From assembly GCF_004343305.1 (NCBI RefSeq), contig NZ_SMAF01000021.1, positions 1 through 55,005 of the forward strand: a stretch of 55,005 nt of DNA, read 5' to 3'. Below the pieces are notes generated by a model, which searched no databases, was not told the DNA's origin, and saw only the letters and a program-made list of their open reading frames with translations. The stretch is from Pseudofulvimonas gallinarii (lineage in GTDB: Bacteria > Pseudomonadota > Gammaproteobacteria > Xanthomonadales > UBA2363). A program made the translations under genes and the position numbers. Every line of letters begins with the position of its first letter. Positions within the stretch are counted from its first letter, which is position 1. Below, one piece after another: positions 26,156 to 35,087 of the stretch.

Positions 26156-27064
26156 TCACATCCGCTGCGGGATCGCTTCGTTGCCACCACCACCGCGACG
26201 GGTCTGCGCGCGAACCAGGCGTTCCATCGTGCGCAGCGAACGGTGCTCCAGTTTCAGCGCCGTGTCGACCCAGATTTCCGTTACCCGCATCAGCTCATCA
26301 AGTGTGACAGGCGTCACAAGTTCGCGCACTTCGCGCACTTCGCGCATCGCGCGCCGCGCCCGGCTCGTGCGCTGGCGGTTGCGGATAAGGTCCTGCACCA
26401 CGGCGACGCCCTGGCCCCGTGGCACCACCATGTCCACCACGCCCATGCGCTGAAGCTCGCGGACATCGTAGACATTGCCGTCAAGCATCATCTGCTCGGC
26501 GCGTACCGGGCCGATGCGCTGCGACAGGAACGAGAACGCGCCCATTCCGGGGAAAAGGTCAAAGAGCACCTCCGGCAGGCCCATGCCGACGCCGTCCTCG
26601 GCCACGATCGTGTGGCAGCTCAATGCCGCTTCGAAGCCGCCGCCGAGTGCATCGCCCTGGACGAGGGCGATGGTCTGGGCATGGACGCCCAGGCCGTTGT
26701 GGAAAGCATGGACACCGCGCACGCAGGCACGGGCGTAATCGAGCAGGCCGTTGCGGTCGCCGGCACGGATATGGCGGATGAACAGGTCGAGGTCGCCGCC
26801 CAGGTTGAAGACGTCGCTGTCCGAGGCGAGTACGACGTGGGGCGCGACGTAGCCGGCGTCATCGTGGTCCAGGCGCAGGCGGTCACCGACCACGCGCTGC
26901 CAGGCGCAGATGTCGCTGACCAGTTGCGGGGTGAAACAGGCACGCTGGCCGGGCTCGATGCCGCCGGCATGCATGTGGCACCAGAACGTCCGGCTCTGGT
27001 CGGACTGCTCGCAACGGATGGTGGAGTAAGTGCGCTCCTGGGGGAGAACTTCGACGTTTGACAT
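26156..27064 (-). CDS. rpfF: DSF synthase RpfF (crotonase family)
   Basis: 302 aa from ATG 27064, preceded by AGAGG 8 nt upstream; the frame is open to 27121. RpfF makes cis-2-unsaturated fatty acid signals by combined thioesterase and dehydratase action on acyl-ACP. The two catalytic glutamates are visible: Glu145 in 'GGGFEAAL' and Glu165 in 'GLPEVLFDLFPGMGAFS', equivalent to Glu141 and Glu161 of X. campestris RpfF. It converges on rpfC, as in Xanthomonas. rpfB, normally the upstream partner, is missing. Codons near 26321-26347 form a 9-bp direct repeat (residues REV-REV-REL). Confidence 0.96.
   Translation of the reverse strand: MSNVEVLPQERTYSTIRCEQSDQSRTFWCHMHAGGIEPGQRACFTPQLVSDICAWQRVVGDRLRLDHDDAGYVAPHVVLASDSDVFNLGGDLDLFIRHIRAGDRNGLLDYARACVRGVHAFHNGLGVHAQTIALVQGDALGGGFEAALSCHTIVAEDGVGMGLPEVLFDLFPGMGAFSFLSQRIGPVRAEQMMLDGNVYDVRELQRMGVVDMVVPRGQGVAVVQDLIRNRQRTSRARRAMREVREVRELVTPVTLDELMRVTEIWVDTALKLEHRSLRTMERLVRAQTRRGGGGNEAIPQRM
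26303..26318. promoter_or_regulatory. Perfect CRP/Clp-type site inside rpfF
   Basis: TGTGA-CAGGCG-TCACA matches the CRP-family consensus TGTGA-N6-TCACA at all ten positions. In xanthomonads Clp, a CRP homologue whose DNA binding is blocked by cyclic di-GMP, recognises this sequence. The site lies within the 3' part of rpfF, about 150 bp before its stop, not at a known promoter. It may act on antisense or internal transcription, or be chance. Confidence 0.45.
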
Positions 27065-27230
27065 GGTGTGTACCTCTATCGCGCTGGCAGAAAAACCGGG
27101 AAATGGTGGGTCGTCTGCCACCTGGTCGTCCTGAAAATACTCCTCGCCGCACAGTGTTGCTACTCGCCGGTTTCAGGGCGTGAAACGCCGCTGCCGGGCG
27201 GGCATCCAGGGTGGCGCGCCGGGCTCAAAC

Positions 27231-27260
27231 TTGACTATTGCGTCATCCGCGCGTTTTACT
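27231..27260 (+). promoter_or_regulatory. Candidate sigma-70 promoter for the GacA-like gene
   Basis: TTGACT (27231-27236) is followed after 18 bp by TTTACT (27255-27260), 30 bp before the ATG. A ribosome binding site AAGGGGA (27276-27282) precedes the ATG by 7 nt. The rest of the 225-bp gap back to rpfF (27065-27230) would hold the rpfF promoter on the other strand, which could not be identified. Confidence 0.5.
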
Positions 27261-27289
27261 GACCGCACAAGATGGAAGGGGAAACAGTG

Positions 27290-27964
27290 ATGATTCGTGT
27301 GCTGCTGGTCGACGACCACGCCATGATCCGCACCGGCTGCCGTCATGTGCTCGAAAACGCGGGTGGATTCGAGATCGTCGGCGAAGCCGAGTCGGCGGAA
27401 GAGGCATTGCCGATGGTGAGGTCGCTGCAACCCGACGTGGTCCTCATGGACCTCAACCTTCCCGGCGCCAGCGGCTTGCAGGCCACCGAACACATCACCG
27501 CGACGCAGCCGAAGGTGAAAGTGATCGTGCTGACCGTCATCGAGGCGCTGCCGCTTCCGAAGCTGTTGCTCAACGCGGGCGCCTGGGGCTATCTGACCAA
27601 GCAGGCTCCCGGCGAGGAACTGGTGCAGGCCGTGCGCCAGGTCAGCCAGGGCCGGCGTTACCTCAGCCCTGAAATCGCCAATGGCCTGGCGATGCTGGGC
27701 CTTCGCGGCGGCGAGGCTTCACCGTTGTCGATACTGACGGTGCGTGAGATGGATGTCGCCCTGGCGCTGGCGCGCGGGGACAGCAACAAGAAGATCGCCG
27801 GCCTGCTGCACATGAGCGAGAAGACCGTCAGTTCACACAAACTGCGCATCCTCGAGAAGCTCGAGGTGGACAACGTGGTCGCGCTGGCCAACCTGATGTC
27901 GCATTACCAGCTGCTGGAGCGGGGCATCGAACCCCGGTCCGGCCTCGACCCGGTGACGGCGTAG
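27290..27964 (+). CDS. GacA/UvrY-like response regulator (LuxR-type DNA binding)
   Basis: 224 aa. Receiver domain 1-120: 'MIRVLLVDDHAMIRTG', phosphate-acceptor Asp54 in 'VVLMDLNLPGASGLQATE', and 'GYLTKQAPGEELVQAVRQV'. The C-terminal LuxR/FixJ helix-turn-helix spans about 148-205 ('LTVREMDVALALARGD', 'MSEKTVSSHKLRILEKLEV'). Overall it resembles GacA/UvrY, which drive small RNAs that sequester CsrA/RsmA. ATG 27290 is chosen over ATG 27272 because of the AAGGGGA box. No cognate kinase or uvrC is adjacent, so the gacA identity is likely but not proved; it is divergent from rpfF. Confidence 0.85.
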   Translation: MIRVLLVDDHAMIRTGCRHVLENAGGFEIVGEAESAEEALPMVRSLQPDVVLMDLNLPGASGLQATEHITATQPKVKVIVLTVIEALPLPKLLLNAGAWGYLTKQAPGEELVQAVRQVSQGRRYLSPEIANGLAMLGLRGGEASPLSILTVREMDVALALARGDSNKKIAGLLHMSEKTVSSHKLRILEKLEVDNVVALANLMSHYQLLERGIEPRSGLDPVTA

Positions 27965-27978
27965 GACCGTCACCGGGT
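27948..27978. terminator. Strong bidirectional hairpin between the GacA-like gene and rne
   Basis: ACCCGGTGACGG (27948-27959) and CCGTCACCGGGT (27967-27978) form a perfect 12-bp stem with the 7-nt loop CGTAGGA. The loop contains the TAG stop codon of the regulator gene (27962-27964), and the hairpin ends 8 bp from the rne stop. No long T-run follows on either side. Confidence 0.7.
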
Positions 27979-27986
27979 GGCTGGTC

Positions 27987-30900
27987 TTACTCGCCGTCGC
28001 TGTCGCGCTGACGCGGCGCCTCGGACTTCGGGGCTTCCGACGACTTCGGTGCGTCTGGCTTTGCGGCTTCCGACGACTTCGGTGCGTCGGGCTTGGCGGC
28101 GGAGGCAGGTTCCTGGAACAGCGGTGCCTGGATCGAGGCGGCCGGCGGCGTGACGACCTTCGGCGCCGCCGGTGCCGGGGCGTTCGTCGCCGCTGCCGCC
28201 CCAGCCGCCGGAGCCGGCGTCGAGGGCGTCGGCGAAGGTGCAGCCGGTCGAGGCGTTGAAGGCGTGGCCGCCGCCGTGCTGCCGGCGGCCGCGCTTGCGG
28301 CAGCCGGTGCCGGCTGCGACCCCGCCGGTCGGGCCGGCTGTTCCGCAGCCGCGTCGTTCGCCTTCGGCGCCGTCTCATCCGGACCCGTGCGCGGCGCGGA
28401 CGATGGCGACGTCGGCGGTGCATCACTGGATGCGCGCTGCGCAGGCGCGGAAGCCGGTGGCGCAACCGAAGCCGCCCGCGGTGTGGCCCTTGCCTGCGAC
28501 GCGGCTGCCGCTTCGCCAGCGGGGCGCGGCGCCGGTGCAGGGGACCCGTCCGCTGCAATGGTGGCGGGCGCCGTCGACGGAGGCGGCGTGATCGAACCGC
28601 TTGCCAGGGCAGTGCCCGAGGCCGCCTGCGGCGGCATCGGGGCAGTCGAAGTCGCTGGAGCTGCGGTGCTTGCCGACGCAGCCGGAGCAACCGGAGCTGG
28701 AGTCGACGCCGCCGGAGCAGCGGCCGCCGATCCCGCCGCGGCTGCCGGGGCGGCTGGCGCGGAGGCCTGCGAAGCTGCCGGTGCGCTCACCGGCCTGCTG
28801 GCGTTGTCCGTGCCGGAGGTCGGCGCATCGGCGCTGGCGGCGGCCGCAGCGGCGGGGCGCGGTGCCTGCGGCCGGGCCGGTGCGGATGCGTCCTGCGATG
28901 GCGGCTCGGCGGCAGAAGACGACGTGCCTGCCGACTGCGGCGCCGGGTTGGCGGCTGCCGGGCGTGGCAGGCTTTCGCGGCGACTTTCGTCACGGCGACT
29001 TTCGTCACGGCGATGGTCGTCGCGGCGGTCGTTGCCATTGACGCCTTCGTCGTCGCCGCTTGCGCCGCCTGCGCTGTCGGCCTGCACCGGATTCAGCGCG
29101 TCTTCGCCACCCTCGCCATTGCGGCGGCGTCGACGACCACCACGGCGACCGCGGCGCTTGCGCGTACCGCCTTCGCCGGTCATGCCGTTCTCTCCGGCGG
29201 GTGCACCGCCGGTGGCGCCATGCTCCCTGTTGGCCGTTTCCGCCATGGCGGCCGAAGCCGTGGCGGCTGCAGCGGCGACCGCTGCCGGCGCGGCGGCCGG
29301 CGCGGCGGGCGGACGTGACGACGGTTCGCCGCTGCGGCCTGCCGATGCAGCGTCGGGGCTGCGCGGCGGCTGTTCATTGCGGGACGTGTTCGCGCCCGGC
29401 GGGTTCTGGCGTTTTGCCTGTTCCTGCGGATTGCGCGCCGGCTTGGCGGCGTTCTGCTCGATGGGGCGGGCCTCGTTCTGGCCGCGCTTCTGCGGCGCGT
29501 TGGCGCGCTTGGGCTTCTGCTGCGGCTTGTGCGGGTGCGTCGCGTGCGGCCGGCCATGCGCGCTGGCGGCATGCTTGCCGCCGCGGCGGTTGCGGTCCTT
29601 GCTTTCCCCGCGCTCGCCGGCCTCCGCGTTCGCTTCAGTGCCACCGGTGAAGAAGGCGAGGATTCGCTTGAACAATCCCGGGCGGGCCGGCGCGGTCTTG
29701 GTCAGGGTTGCGGGGGCCTTTTCCCGGGACGGCAGGATGTCGTCGTCCTCGCGGGTCGGCGGTGGCGGCGTCGAGGGCTTGATGCCGCTCACGGCCGGCT
29801 GTTCGCCCGGACCGGTGTCATTGGCCATGCTCCGGATGACCGGTGCCGGTGCGACCGTCACGCGCTTGTAGCTCGGCTTGCTGGTGTGCTCGCCGAGGTC
29901 GGTGTCGCGCAGGCGCTGGATTTCGAAGTGCGGCGTTTCCAGGCGTTCGTCGGCGACGATGACGACCGGCGCCTCGTGGCGCTGTTCGATGGCGCTCAGC
30001 GCCGCGCGCTTTTCATTGAGCAGGAAATTGGCGATGTCGGACGGCACCTGGACCAGCACCTGGCCGGTGTTCTCCTTCATCGCGTGCTCTTCGACCAGGC
30101 GCAGGATCGACAGCGACAGCGACTCGACGCTGCGGATGCGGCCATGGCCTTCGCAGCGCGGGCAGACGTCCTGCGTCGATTCGCCCAGCGACGGGCGCAG
30201 GCGCTGGCGCGACAGTTCGAGCAGGCCGAACTTGGAAATGCGGCCAAGCTGCACCCGGGCGCGGTCGTAGCGCAGGGCGTCGCGCAGCTGGTCCTCGACC
30301 TGGCGCTGGTGCTTGTTCGACTCCATGTCGATGAAGTCGATGACGATCAGGCCGCCGGCGTCACGCAGGCGCAACTGGCGGGCGATTTCCACCGCCGCTT
30401 CCATGTTGGTGTTGAACGCCGTCTCCTCGATGTCGGCGCCCTTGGTGGCGCGCGCCGAGTTGATGTCGATGGCGGTCAGCGCCTCGGTCTGGTCAATGAC
30501 GATCGAGCCGCCGGAGGGCAGGCGGACGCTGCGCTCGTAGCAGTTCTCGATCTGCGTCTCGATCTGGAAACGCGAGAACAGCGGCACCGTGTCCTGGTAC
30601 AGCTTCAGCTTGCGCAGGCTGCCCGGCATCACCAGCTGCATGAAGTCGCGCGCTTCCTCGTACACCTCGGGGTTGTCGACCAGGATCTCGCCGATCTCGG
30701 GGCGCAGGTAGTCGCGCAGCGCGCGCATGATCAGCCGCGATTCCTGGTAGATCAGGAACGGCGCCGGGCGCGTCTGGTTGGCTTCGGTGATCGCCTTCCA
30801 CAGCTGCAGCAGGTAGTCCAGGTCCCACTGCAGTTCCTCGGCTTCGCGGCCCAGGCCGGCGGTGCGCACGATCAGGCCCATGCCGTCCGGCACCTGCAGG

Positions 30901-31367
30901 TGGTCCATCGCCTCGCGCAGCGCGGCGCGATCCTCACCCTCGATGCGGCGGGAGACTCCGCCCGCACGCGGGTTGTTCGGCATCAGCACCATGTAGCGGC
31001 CGGCCAGCGAGATGAACGTGGTCAGCGCCGCGCCCTTGGTGCCGCGTTCCTCCTTGTCCACCTGCACGATGACGTCCTGGCCCTCGCGGACCAGTTCGCG
31101 CATGCCGGCCTTGTTGGGATCGACGCCGGGCGTGAAATATTCCCGGGCGATTTCCTTCAGCGGCAGGAAACCGTGACGTTCACCGCCATAATCGACAAAG
31201 GCGGCCTCCAGGCTGGGTTCAACCCGGGAGATCCGCCCCTTGTAGATGTTCGACTTCTTCTGTTCCTTGGCCGGCAGCTCCAGATCGAGGTCGTAGAGCA
31301 GCTGGCCGTCGACGATCGCCACGCGCAGCTCTTCGCGCTGCGTGGCATTGATCAACATGCGTTTCAT
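27987..31367 (-). CDS. rne: Ribonuclease E
   Basis: 1126 aa. Essential endoribonuclease and degradosome scaffold. The N terminus '[30 protein letters not shown]' and S1 domain (about 37-120) are classical. The catalytic metal Asp residues lie in '[10 protein letters not shown]' and '[10 protein letters not shown]', and the Zn-link is 'CPRCEGHG'. Residues from about 520 on form a long disordered tail rich in A, P and S with Arg-rich stretches ('[18 protein letters not shown]', '[14 protein letters not shown]') for RNA or protein contacts. The final 50 residues carry 11-residue repeats. It converges on the GacA-like gene and is divergent from rluC, as in E. coli. Confidence 0.97.
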   Translation of the reverse strand: MKRMLINATQREELRVAIVDGQLLYDLDLELPAKEQKKSNIYKGRISRVEPSLEAAFVDYGGERHGFLPLKEIAREYFTPGVDPNKAGMRELVREGQDVIVQVDKEERGTKGAALTTFISLAGRYMVLMPNNPRAGGVSRRIEGEDRAALREAMDHLQVPDGMGLIVRTAGLGREAEELQWDLDYLLQLWKAITEANQTRPAPFLIYQESRLIMRALRDYLRPEIGEILVDNPEVYEEARDFMQLVMPGSLRKLKLYQDTVPLFSRFQIETQIENCYERSVRLPSGGSIVIDQTEALTAIDINSARATKGADIEETAFNTNMEAAVEIARQLRLRDAGGLIVIDFIDMESNKHQRQVEDQLRDALRYDRARVQLGRISKFGLLELSRQRLRPSLGESTQDVCPRCEGHGRIRSVESLSLSILRLVEEHAMKENTGQVLVQVPSDIANFLLNEKRAALSAIEQRHEAPVVIVADERLETPHFEIQRLRDTDLGEHTSKPSYKRVTVAPAPVIRSMANDTGPGEQPAVSGIKPSTPPPPTREDDDILPSREKAPATLTKTAPARPGLFKRILAFFTGGTEANAEAGERGESKDRNRRGGKHAASAHGRPHATHPHKPQQKPKRANAPQKRGQNEARPIEQNAAKPARNPQEQAKRQNPPGANTSRNEQPPRSPDAASAGRSGEPSSRPPAAPAAAPAAVAAAAATASAAMAETANREHGATGGAPAGENGMTGEGGTRKRRGRRGGRRRRRNGEGGEDALNPVQADSAGGASGDDEGVNGNDRRDDHRRDESRRDESRRESLPRPAAANPAPQSAGTSSSAAEPPSQDASAPARPQAPRPAAAAAASADAPTSGTDNASRPVSAPAASQASAPAAPAAAAGSAAAAPAASTPAPVAPAASASTAAPATSTAPMPPQAASGTALASGSITPPPSTAPATIAADGSPAPAPRPAGEAAAASQARATPRAASVAPPASAPAQRASSDAPPTSPSSAPRTGPDETAPKANDAAAEQPARPAGSQPAPAAASAAAGSTAAATPSTPRPAAPSPTPSTPAPAAGAAAATNAPAPAAPKVVTPPAASIQAPLFQEPASAAKPDAPKSSEAAKPDAPKSSEAPKSEAPRQRDSDGE
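28033..28098 (-). repeat. 33-bp tandem repeat near the end of rne
   Basis: Two near-identical 33-bp units (28033-28065 and 28066-28098) encode [11 protein letters not shown] twice. The unit length is a multiple of three, so copy-number change would keep the frame. It sits in the disordered tail of RNase E. Confidence 0.85.
28979..29023 (-). repeat. 15-bp tandem repeat in rne (Arg-rich segment)
   Basis: Two exact copies of CGGCGACTTTCGTCA (28979-28993, 28994-29008) and a diverged third (29009-29023) encode repeated RRDES-like pentapeptides. They lie in the Arg-rich part of the C-terminal tail. Confidence 0.8.
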
Positions 31368-31735
31368 GATGTGCGGTCCTTGCCGGTGCGGCGAGGCCGG
31401 GCGGGGCGGATACGGACGATGGATACCGGATCCCGGCCGGCACGCGCCGGCGCCCGCCCGCCGCGATCGCGTCGCGGAGCAGCTGGCAAAGGGTGATCAG
31501 CAGTAGGGCCATTTTGTCGCCTGAGCCGCCGGGAGTGCCCGGGGCCGAACCGGATTCGATGCGTGAAGGCAGGCGTCCCGCCTGCGAGGGTGGGTGCGCC
31601 CTGGGGCGCAACCGGAAAACCTTTCCAGGTCATCGACCTGTAGCTTGCGGATCCTGCGTGCGACAGGGCAGGGCTCTATCGCGGTGCCGGGCACAGCGCG
31701 CATACTATACCAAATCAAACGGTTAGCGCGGCAAC
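31368..31735. promoter_or_regulatory. rne-rluC divergent region with a long rne leader
   Basis: 368 bp without a gene. On the minus strand TATAGT (31709-31704), with TTGCCG (31734-31729) 19 bp upstream, is a good rne promoter. It predicts a 5' leader of about 330 nt, close to the long leader through which E. coli RNase E controls its own mRNA. On the plus strand CATACT (31701-31706) overlaps the same spot and could serve rluC. No further structure was resolved by eye. Confidence 0.5.
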
Positions 31736-32737
31736 GTGAACGACAAGAAGCAGAATGGCCGCGCCCGGCCAGGCCAGGACGGCCGGAATGCCCCGCCGGC
31801 AGGCGCTGCCGGCGTACAGATGGTGCGCGTGGAGGAGGGCGGCAACGGCCAGCGGATCGACAATTTCTTGCTCGGTCGCCTCAAGGGCGCACCGCGCAGC
31901 CTGGTGTACCGGCTGTTGCGCACCGGCCAGGTCCGGGTCAACGGCGGTCGTGCGAAGCCCGAGACGCGCCTGGCCCTGGGCGATATCGTCCGGGTGCCGC
32001 CGGTCCGCCTGCCGGAACCCGACGCCCCGGCCACGGCCTCGACCGGCCAGCTGGAACAGGTCGAGGCGGCGATCATCCATGAGGACCGCCATGTCCTCGT
32101 GCTGGACAAGCCCAGTGGCCTGGCCTCGCACGGCGGCAGCGGCATCCGGCTGGGCGCCATCGAGACCCTGCGCCAGCTGCGCGGCGACGAGCGCCTGGAG
32201 CTGGTCCATCGCCTTGACCGCGACACCAGCGGCATCCTGCTGCTCGCCAAGTCACGCGCCGCGCTGCTGGCCTTCCAGGACGAGATCCGCCGCGGCCGCG
32301 CACAGAAGCGCTACCTGACGCTGCTGGGCGGCACGCTCAAACCTTCGCCCTTCCGCGTCGAGGCGGCCCTGCGCAAGCAGGTGCTGCAGGGCGGCGAGCG
32401 CATGGTCCAGGTCGCCGCCGACGGCAAGCCGTCGATCAGCACCTTCACCGCCGCGCAACGCCTGCCGGGTGCGACGCTGGCGGAAGTGCTCATCGAAACC
32501 GGCCGCACCCACCAGATCCGCGTGCACGCCAGGCACATCCGCCATCCGGTGGCCGGTGACGAAAAGTACGGCGACCCGGAATTCAACGCGCGCATGAAGG
32601 GCTTCGGCCTGCGCCGGCTATTCCTGCACGCCGCCAGCCTGCGGCTGCGCGGGCCGGGTGGCGAGGACTACCTGTTCCACGCGCCGCTGCCGGCGGACCT
32701 GCGCACGCCACTGGACGCCCTCGCCAGTCGCGGATGA
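31736..32737 (+). CDS. rluC: 23S rRNA pseudouridine(955/2504/2580) synthase RluC
   Basis: 333 aa from GTG 31736. It isomerises three uridines in 23S rRNA. An S4 domain (about 38-100: 'GQRIDNFLLGRLKGAPRSLVYR') precedes the RluA-family catalytic domain with 'LVHRLDRDTSGILLLAKS' (catalytic Asp in HRLDRDTSG), and 'ETGRTHQIRVHARHIRHPVAGDEKYG'. The start is uncertain: ATG 31820 (residue 29) would give an N terminus closer to E. coli RluC, and the first 25 residues are low complexity. The rne-rluC divergent arrangement is conserved in gammaproteobacteria. Confidence 0.95.
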   Translation: MNDKKQNGRARPGQDGRNAPPAGAAGVQMVRVEEGGNGQRIDNFLLGRLKGAPRSLVYRLLRTGQVRVNGGRAKPETRLALGDIVRVPPVRLPEPDAPATASTGQLEQVEAAIIHEDRHVLVLDKPSGLASHGGSGIRLGAIETLRQLRGDERLELVHRLDRDTSGILLLAKSRAALLAFQDEIRRGRAQKRYLTLLGGTLKPSPFRVEAALRKQVLQGGERMVQVAADGKPSISTFTAAQRLPGATLAEVLIETGRTHQIRVHARHIRHPVAGDEKYGDPEFNARMKGFGLRRLFLHAASLRLRGPGGEDYLFHAPLPADLRTPLDALASRG

Positions 32738-32743
32738 TGTCGC

Positions 32744-32757
32744 GCGGTCATGACCGC
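32744..32757. repeat. 14-bp perfect palindrome between rluC and nadK
   Basis: GCGGTCATGACCGC is a perfect palindrome 6 bp past the rluC stop and 52 bp before the nadK ATG. As a loopless palindrome it looks more like an operator than a terminator. No known factor is recognised. Confidence 0.4.
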
Positions 32758-32774
32758 CGAAGCGCGGGATGCGG

Positions 32775-32802
32775 GTGAAAGTGCAGAATGAACCGCTACA
32801 CT
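32775..32802 (+). promoter_or_regulatory. Candidate promoter giving a leaderless nadK transcript
   Basis: GTGAAA (32775-32780) and TACACT (32797-32802) are separated by 16 bp. Only 7 bp follow before the nadK ATG at 32810, so the mRNA would start at or beside the ATG. No ribosome binding site is visible, which agrees with a leaderless start. Confidence 0.5.
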
Positions 32803-32809
32803 CGCGGGC

Positions 32810-33571
32810 ATGAGCCATCGACTGGCGTTCATCGCCGCGCGAACCGAAGCCGCCACGGCCGCGAAGGCCGTCCTGCAGGCCCGATACGGACAGGTCCCGG
32901 TCGAAGAGGCCGAGGTCATCGTCGCACTGGGCGGCGACGGACTGATGCTGCAGACGCTGCATCGTCATGGCGGCGCCGGGCGACCGGTGTACGGCATGAA
33001 GCTGGGAACCGTCGGTTTCCTGCTCAACCAGTACGAGGTCGAAGGGCTGCCCGAGCGCATCGCCGCCGCCAATCCCACCCAGCTGGCCCCGCTGGTGATG
33101 CAGGCGGTCAGCGAATCGGGCGCAACCGCGACGGCACTCGCCTTCAACGAAGTGTCTCTGCTGCGGCAGACCCGGCAGACCGCGCACCTGCGCGTGCATG
33201 TCAACGACCGCGTACGCCTGGACGAACTGGTCTGCGATGGCCTGCTGGTGGCCACGCCAGCCGGCAGCACCGCCTACAACCTCTCGGCGCACGGCCCGAT
33301 CCTGCCGATGGACAGCCAGGTGCTGGCACTGACGCCGCTGGCGCCATTCCGCCCGCGTCGCTGGCGCGGTGCCATCCTGCGCTCCGACGCACGCATCGAC
33401 ATCGGAATCCTCGATCCGGACAAGCGGCCGGTCAGCGTCACCGCCGATGCCTACGAAGTCCGCGACGTGGTCGAAGTGAAGGTCAACCAGTCGAAAGAGC
33501 ACAGTGTCACGCTGCTGTTCGACCCCGACCACAACCTGGAAGAACGCATCCTCAATGAGCAATTCGCCTGA
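32810..33571 (+). CDS. nadK: NAD kinase NadK
   Basis: 253 aa. Phosphorylates NAD to NADP. The nucleotide-binding motif is '[16 protein letters not shown]', followed by '[14 protein letters not shown]', 'FNEVSLLRQ' and '[25 protein letters not shown]', all family hallmarks. Slightly shorter than E. coli NadK (292 aa) at the N terminus, as in Xanthomonas. The last 17 bp overlap the start of a secreted subtilase gene, an unusual partner. Confidence 0.97.
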   Translation: MSHRLAFIAARTEAATAAKAVLQARYGQVPVEEAEVIVALGGDGLMLQTLHRHGGAGRPVYGMKLGTVGFLLNQYEVEGLPERIAAANPTQLAPLVMQAVSESGATATALAFNEVSLLRQTRQTAHLRVHVNDRVRLDELVCDGLLVATPAGSTAYNLSAHGPILPMDSQVLALTPLAPFRPRRWRGAILRSDARIDIGILDPDKRPVSVTADAYEVRDVVEVKVNQSKEHSVTLLFDPDHNLEERILNEQFA

Positions 33572-35087
33572 CATCGCGACCGTGTCCACGTCGGTGCGCA
33601 TCCTGTTTGCGCTGGCGACGGCTGTCTCCGGCCCGTCGATGGCGCTGGCGGACAGCGGCAAGCTCGACGTCGCCCTGCGCAACGCGGCGGGCGACGTCGA
33701 TGTCTTCGTCGAGATGCGGCCCGTGGCCGCTGTACCGCGACCGGTCCGCGAATCCGGCGAGGCGATCGCCGGCTATCGTGCGCGCCTGGTCGCTTTCCTG
33801 CGTGAACAGGCCGAGCGCAGCCAGGCCGGCCTGCGCGCCGAGCTGGATGCACGCGGCATCGCCTGGAGGGGTTTCTGGATCGCCGATGCGATCGCGATCC
33901 GCATGGATGCCGCCCAGCTGGCGTGGCTGGCATCGCGCGATGACGTCGTCCGCGTGTATCACGACGCGTTGAACCGACGCCTCGACCCGGCTGAATCGGG
34001 CGAGCCTGCGCCCAGGGCGCCTGCCGCGGTCGAGTGGGGCGTCGAGCGCATCCGGGCACCGGAGGTATGGGCCGCCGGCGTCACCGGCGAAGGCGTGGTG
34101 ATCGCAGGCCAGGATACCGGTGTGCGCTGGGACCACAATGCGCTCAAGCGGCAGTACCGCGGCTGGGACGGCAACAGCGCCGACCACGACTACAACTGGC
34201 ACGACGCCGTCCACCAGACGTACGGCGCCGGCGGCAATCCCTGCGGCATCGATTCGATGGTGCCCTGCGACGACCACAGCCACGGCACGCATACCGTCGG
34301 CACCGTCATCGGTGATGATGGCGGCGACAACCGGATCGGCGTGGCGCCGGACGCACGCTGGATCGCCTGCCGCAACATGGAGCGCGGCGTCGGCCGCGCC
34401 AGCATGTACGCCGAATGTTTCCAGTGGTTCGTCGCGCCGACCGACCTGGCCGGGGAAAACCCGCGACCGGACCTGGCGCCCGACGTGATCAACAATTCCT
34501 GGGGCTGTCCGCCCGACGAGCTGTGCACGGATCCGGCGGTGCTGCAGGCCGTCGTGGAGAACGTGCGCGACGCCGGCATCGTCGTCGTGGTGTCGGCCGG
34601 CAATTCCGGAAGCGGATGCGGCACGATCGACACGCCCGCGGCGATCTACGACGCCGCCTTCACCGTGGGTTCCACGACCAGCTCGGAACTGATGTCGGGT
34701 TTCTCAAGTCGCGGGCCGGTGCCATTCGCACTCACCACGACAATGAAACCGGATATCGTGGCGCCCGGATCTTCCGTACGTTCGGCGACACGCGCGGCGG
34801 TGGACAGCTACGGCCTGTCCTCCGGAACCAGCATGGCCGGTCCGCATGTGGCGGGCGCCGTCGCGCTGCTGATCTCGGCCAATCCCGCGCTGCGCGGTGA
34901 TGTCGACCGCATCGAGCGGATCCTCGGCGACACCGCGGTGCCGTTATCCATCACGCAGACCTGCAGCGGGGTCGGGCCGACGACCTGGCCGAACTACGTC
35001 GCCGGGCATGGTCGCATCGATGCCTGGGCGGCGTTCCGCGTCGCCGAAACCATTTTCACCGACGACTGGGAGGGCAACGCGCCGTGA
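33555..35087 (+). CDS. Secreted S8 family serine peptidase (subtilase)
   Basis: 510 aa from ATG 33555, which begins a signal peptide ending near '[10 protein letters not shown]'. Residues 37-150 look like an inhibitor-type propeptide. The catalytic triad is complete: Asp187 ('[12 protein letters not shown]'), His243 ('[17 protein letters not shown]') and Ser426 ('[15 protein letters not shown]'), with oxyanion Asn in 'VINNSWG/SAGNSG'. Several cysteines suggest disulfides in the exported form. It ends [13 protein letters not shown], a variant of the shared C-terminal tail found on other exported proteins here. It overlaps nadK by 17 bp and the next gene by 4 bp (GTGA). Confidence 0.93.
   Translation: MSNSPDIATVSTSVRILFALATAVSGPSMALADSGKLDVALRNAAGDVDVFVEMRPVAAVPRPVRESGEAIAGYRARLVAFLREQAERSQAGLRAELDARGIAWRGFWIADAIAIRMDAAQLAWLASRDDVVRVYHDALNRRLDPAESGEPAPRAPAAVEWGVERIRAPEVWAAGVTGEGVVIAGQDTGVRWDHNALKRQYRGWDGNSADHDYNWHDAVHQTYGAGGNPCGIDSMVPCDDHSHGTHTVGTVIGDDGGDNRIGVAPDARWIACRNMERGVGRASMYAECFQWFVAPTDLAGENPRPDLAPDVINNSWGCPPDELCTDPAVLQAVVENVRDAGIVVVVSAGNSGSGCGTIDTPAAIYDAAFTVGSTTSSELMSGFSSRGPVPFALTTTMKPDIVAPGSSVRSATRAAVDSYGLSSGTSMAGPHVAGAVALLISANPALRGDVDRIERILGDTAVPLSITQTCSGVGPTTWPNYVAGHGRIDAWAAFRVAETIFTDDWEGNAP

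Noticed and set aside
26243-27061. 272-codon frame on the plus strand over rpfF
   Set aside because: rpfF on the minus strand shows both catalytic glutamates and family-wide conservation; the opposite frame shows nothing.
28093-29871. 592-codon Ala/Gly-rich open frame opposite the rne tail
   Set aside because: Its composition is the mirror of the repetitive RNase E tail, with no signal peptide or domain.
29529-31496. 655-codon open frame on the plus strand opposite rne
   Set aside because: It lies entirely antisense to the conserved catalytic part of RNase E and its leader. The translation has no recognisable domain; it is a GC-rich shadow frame.
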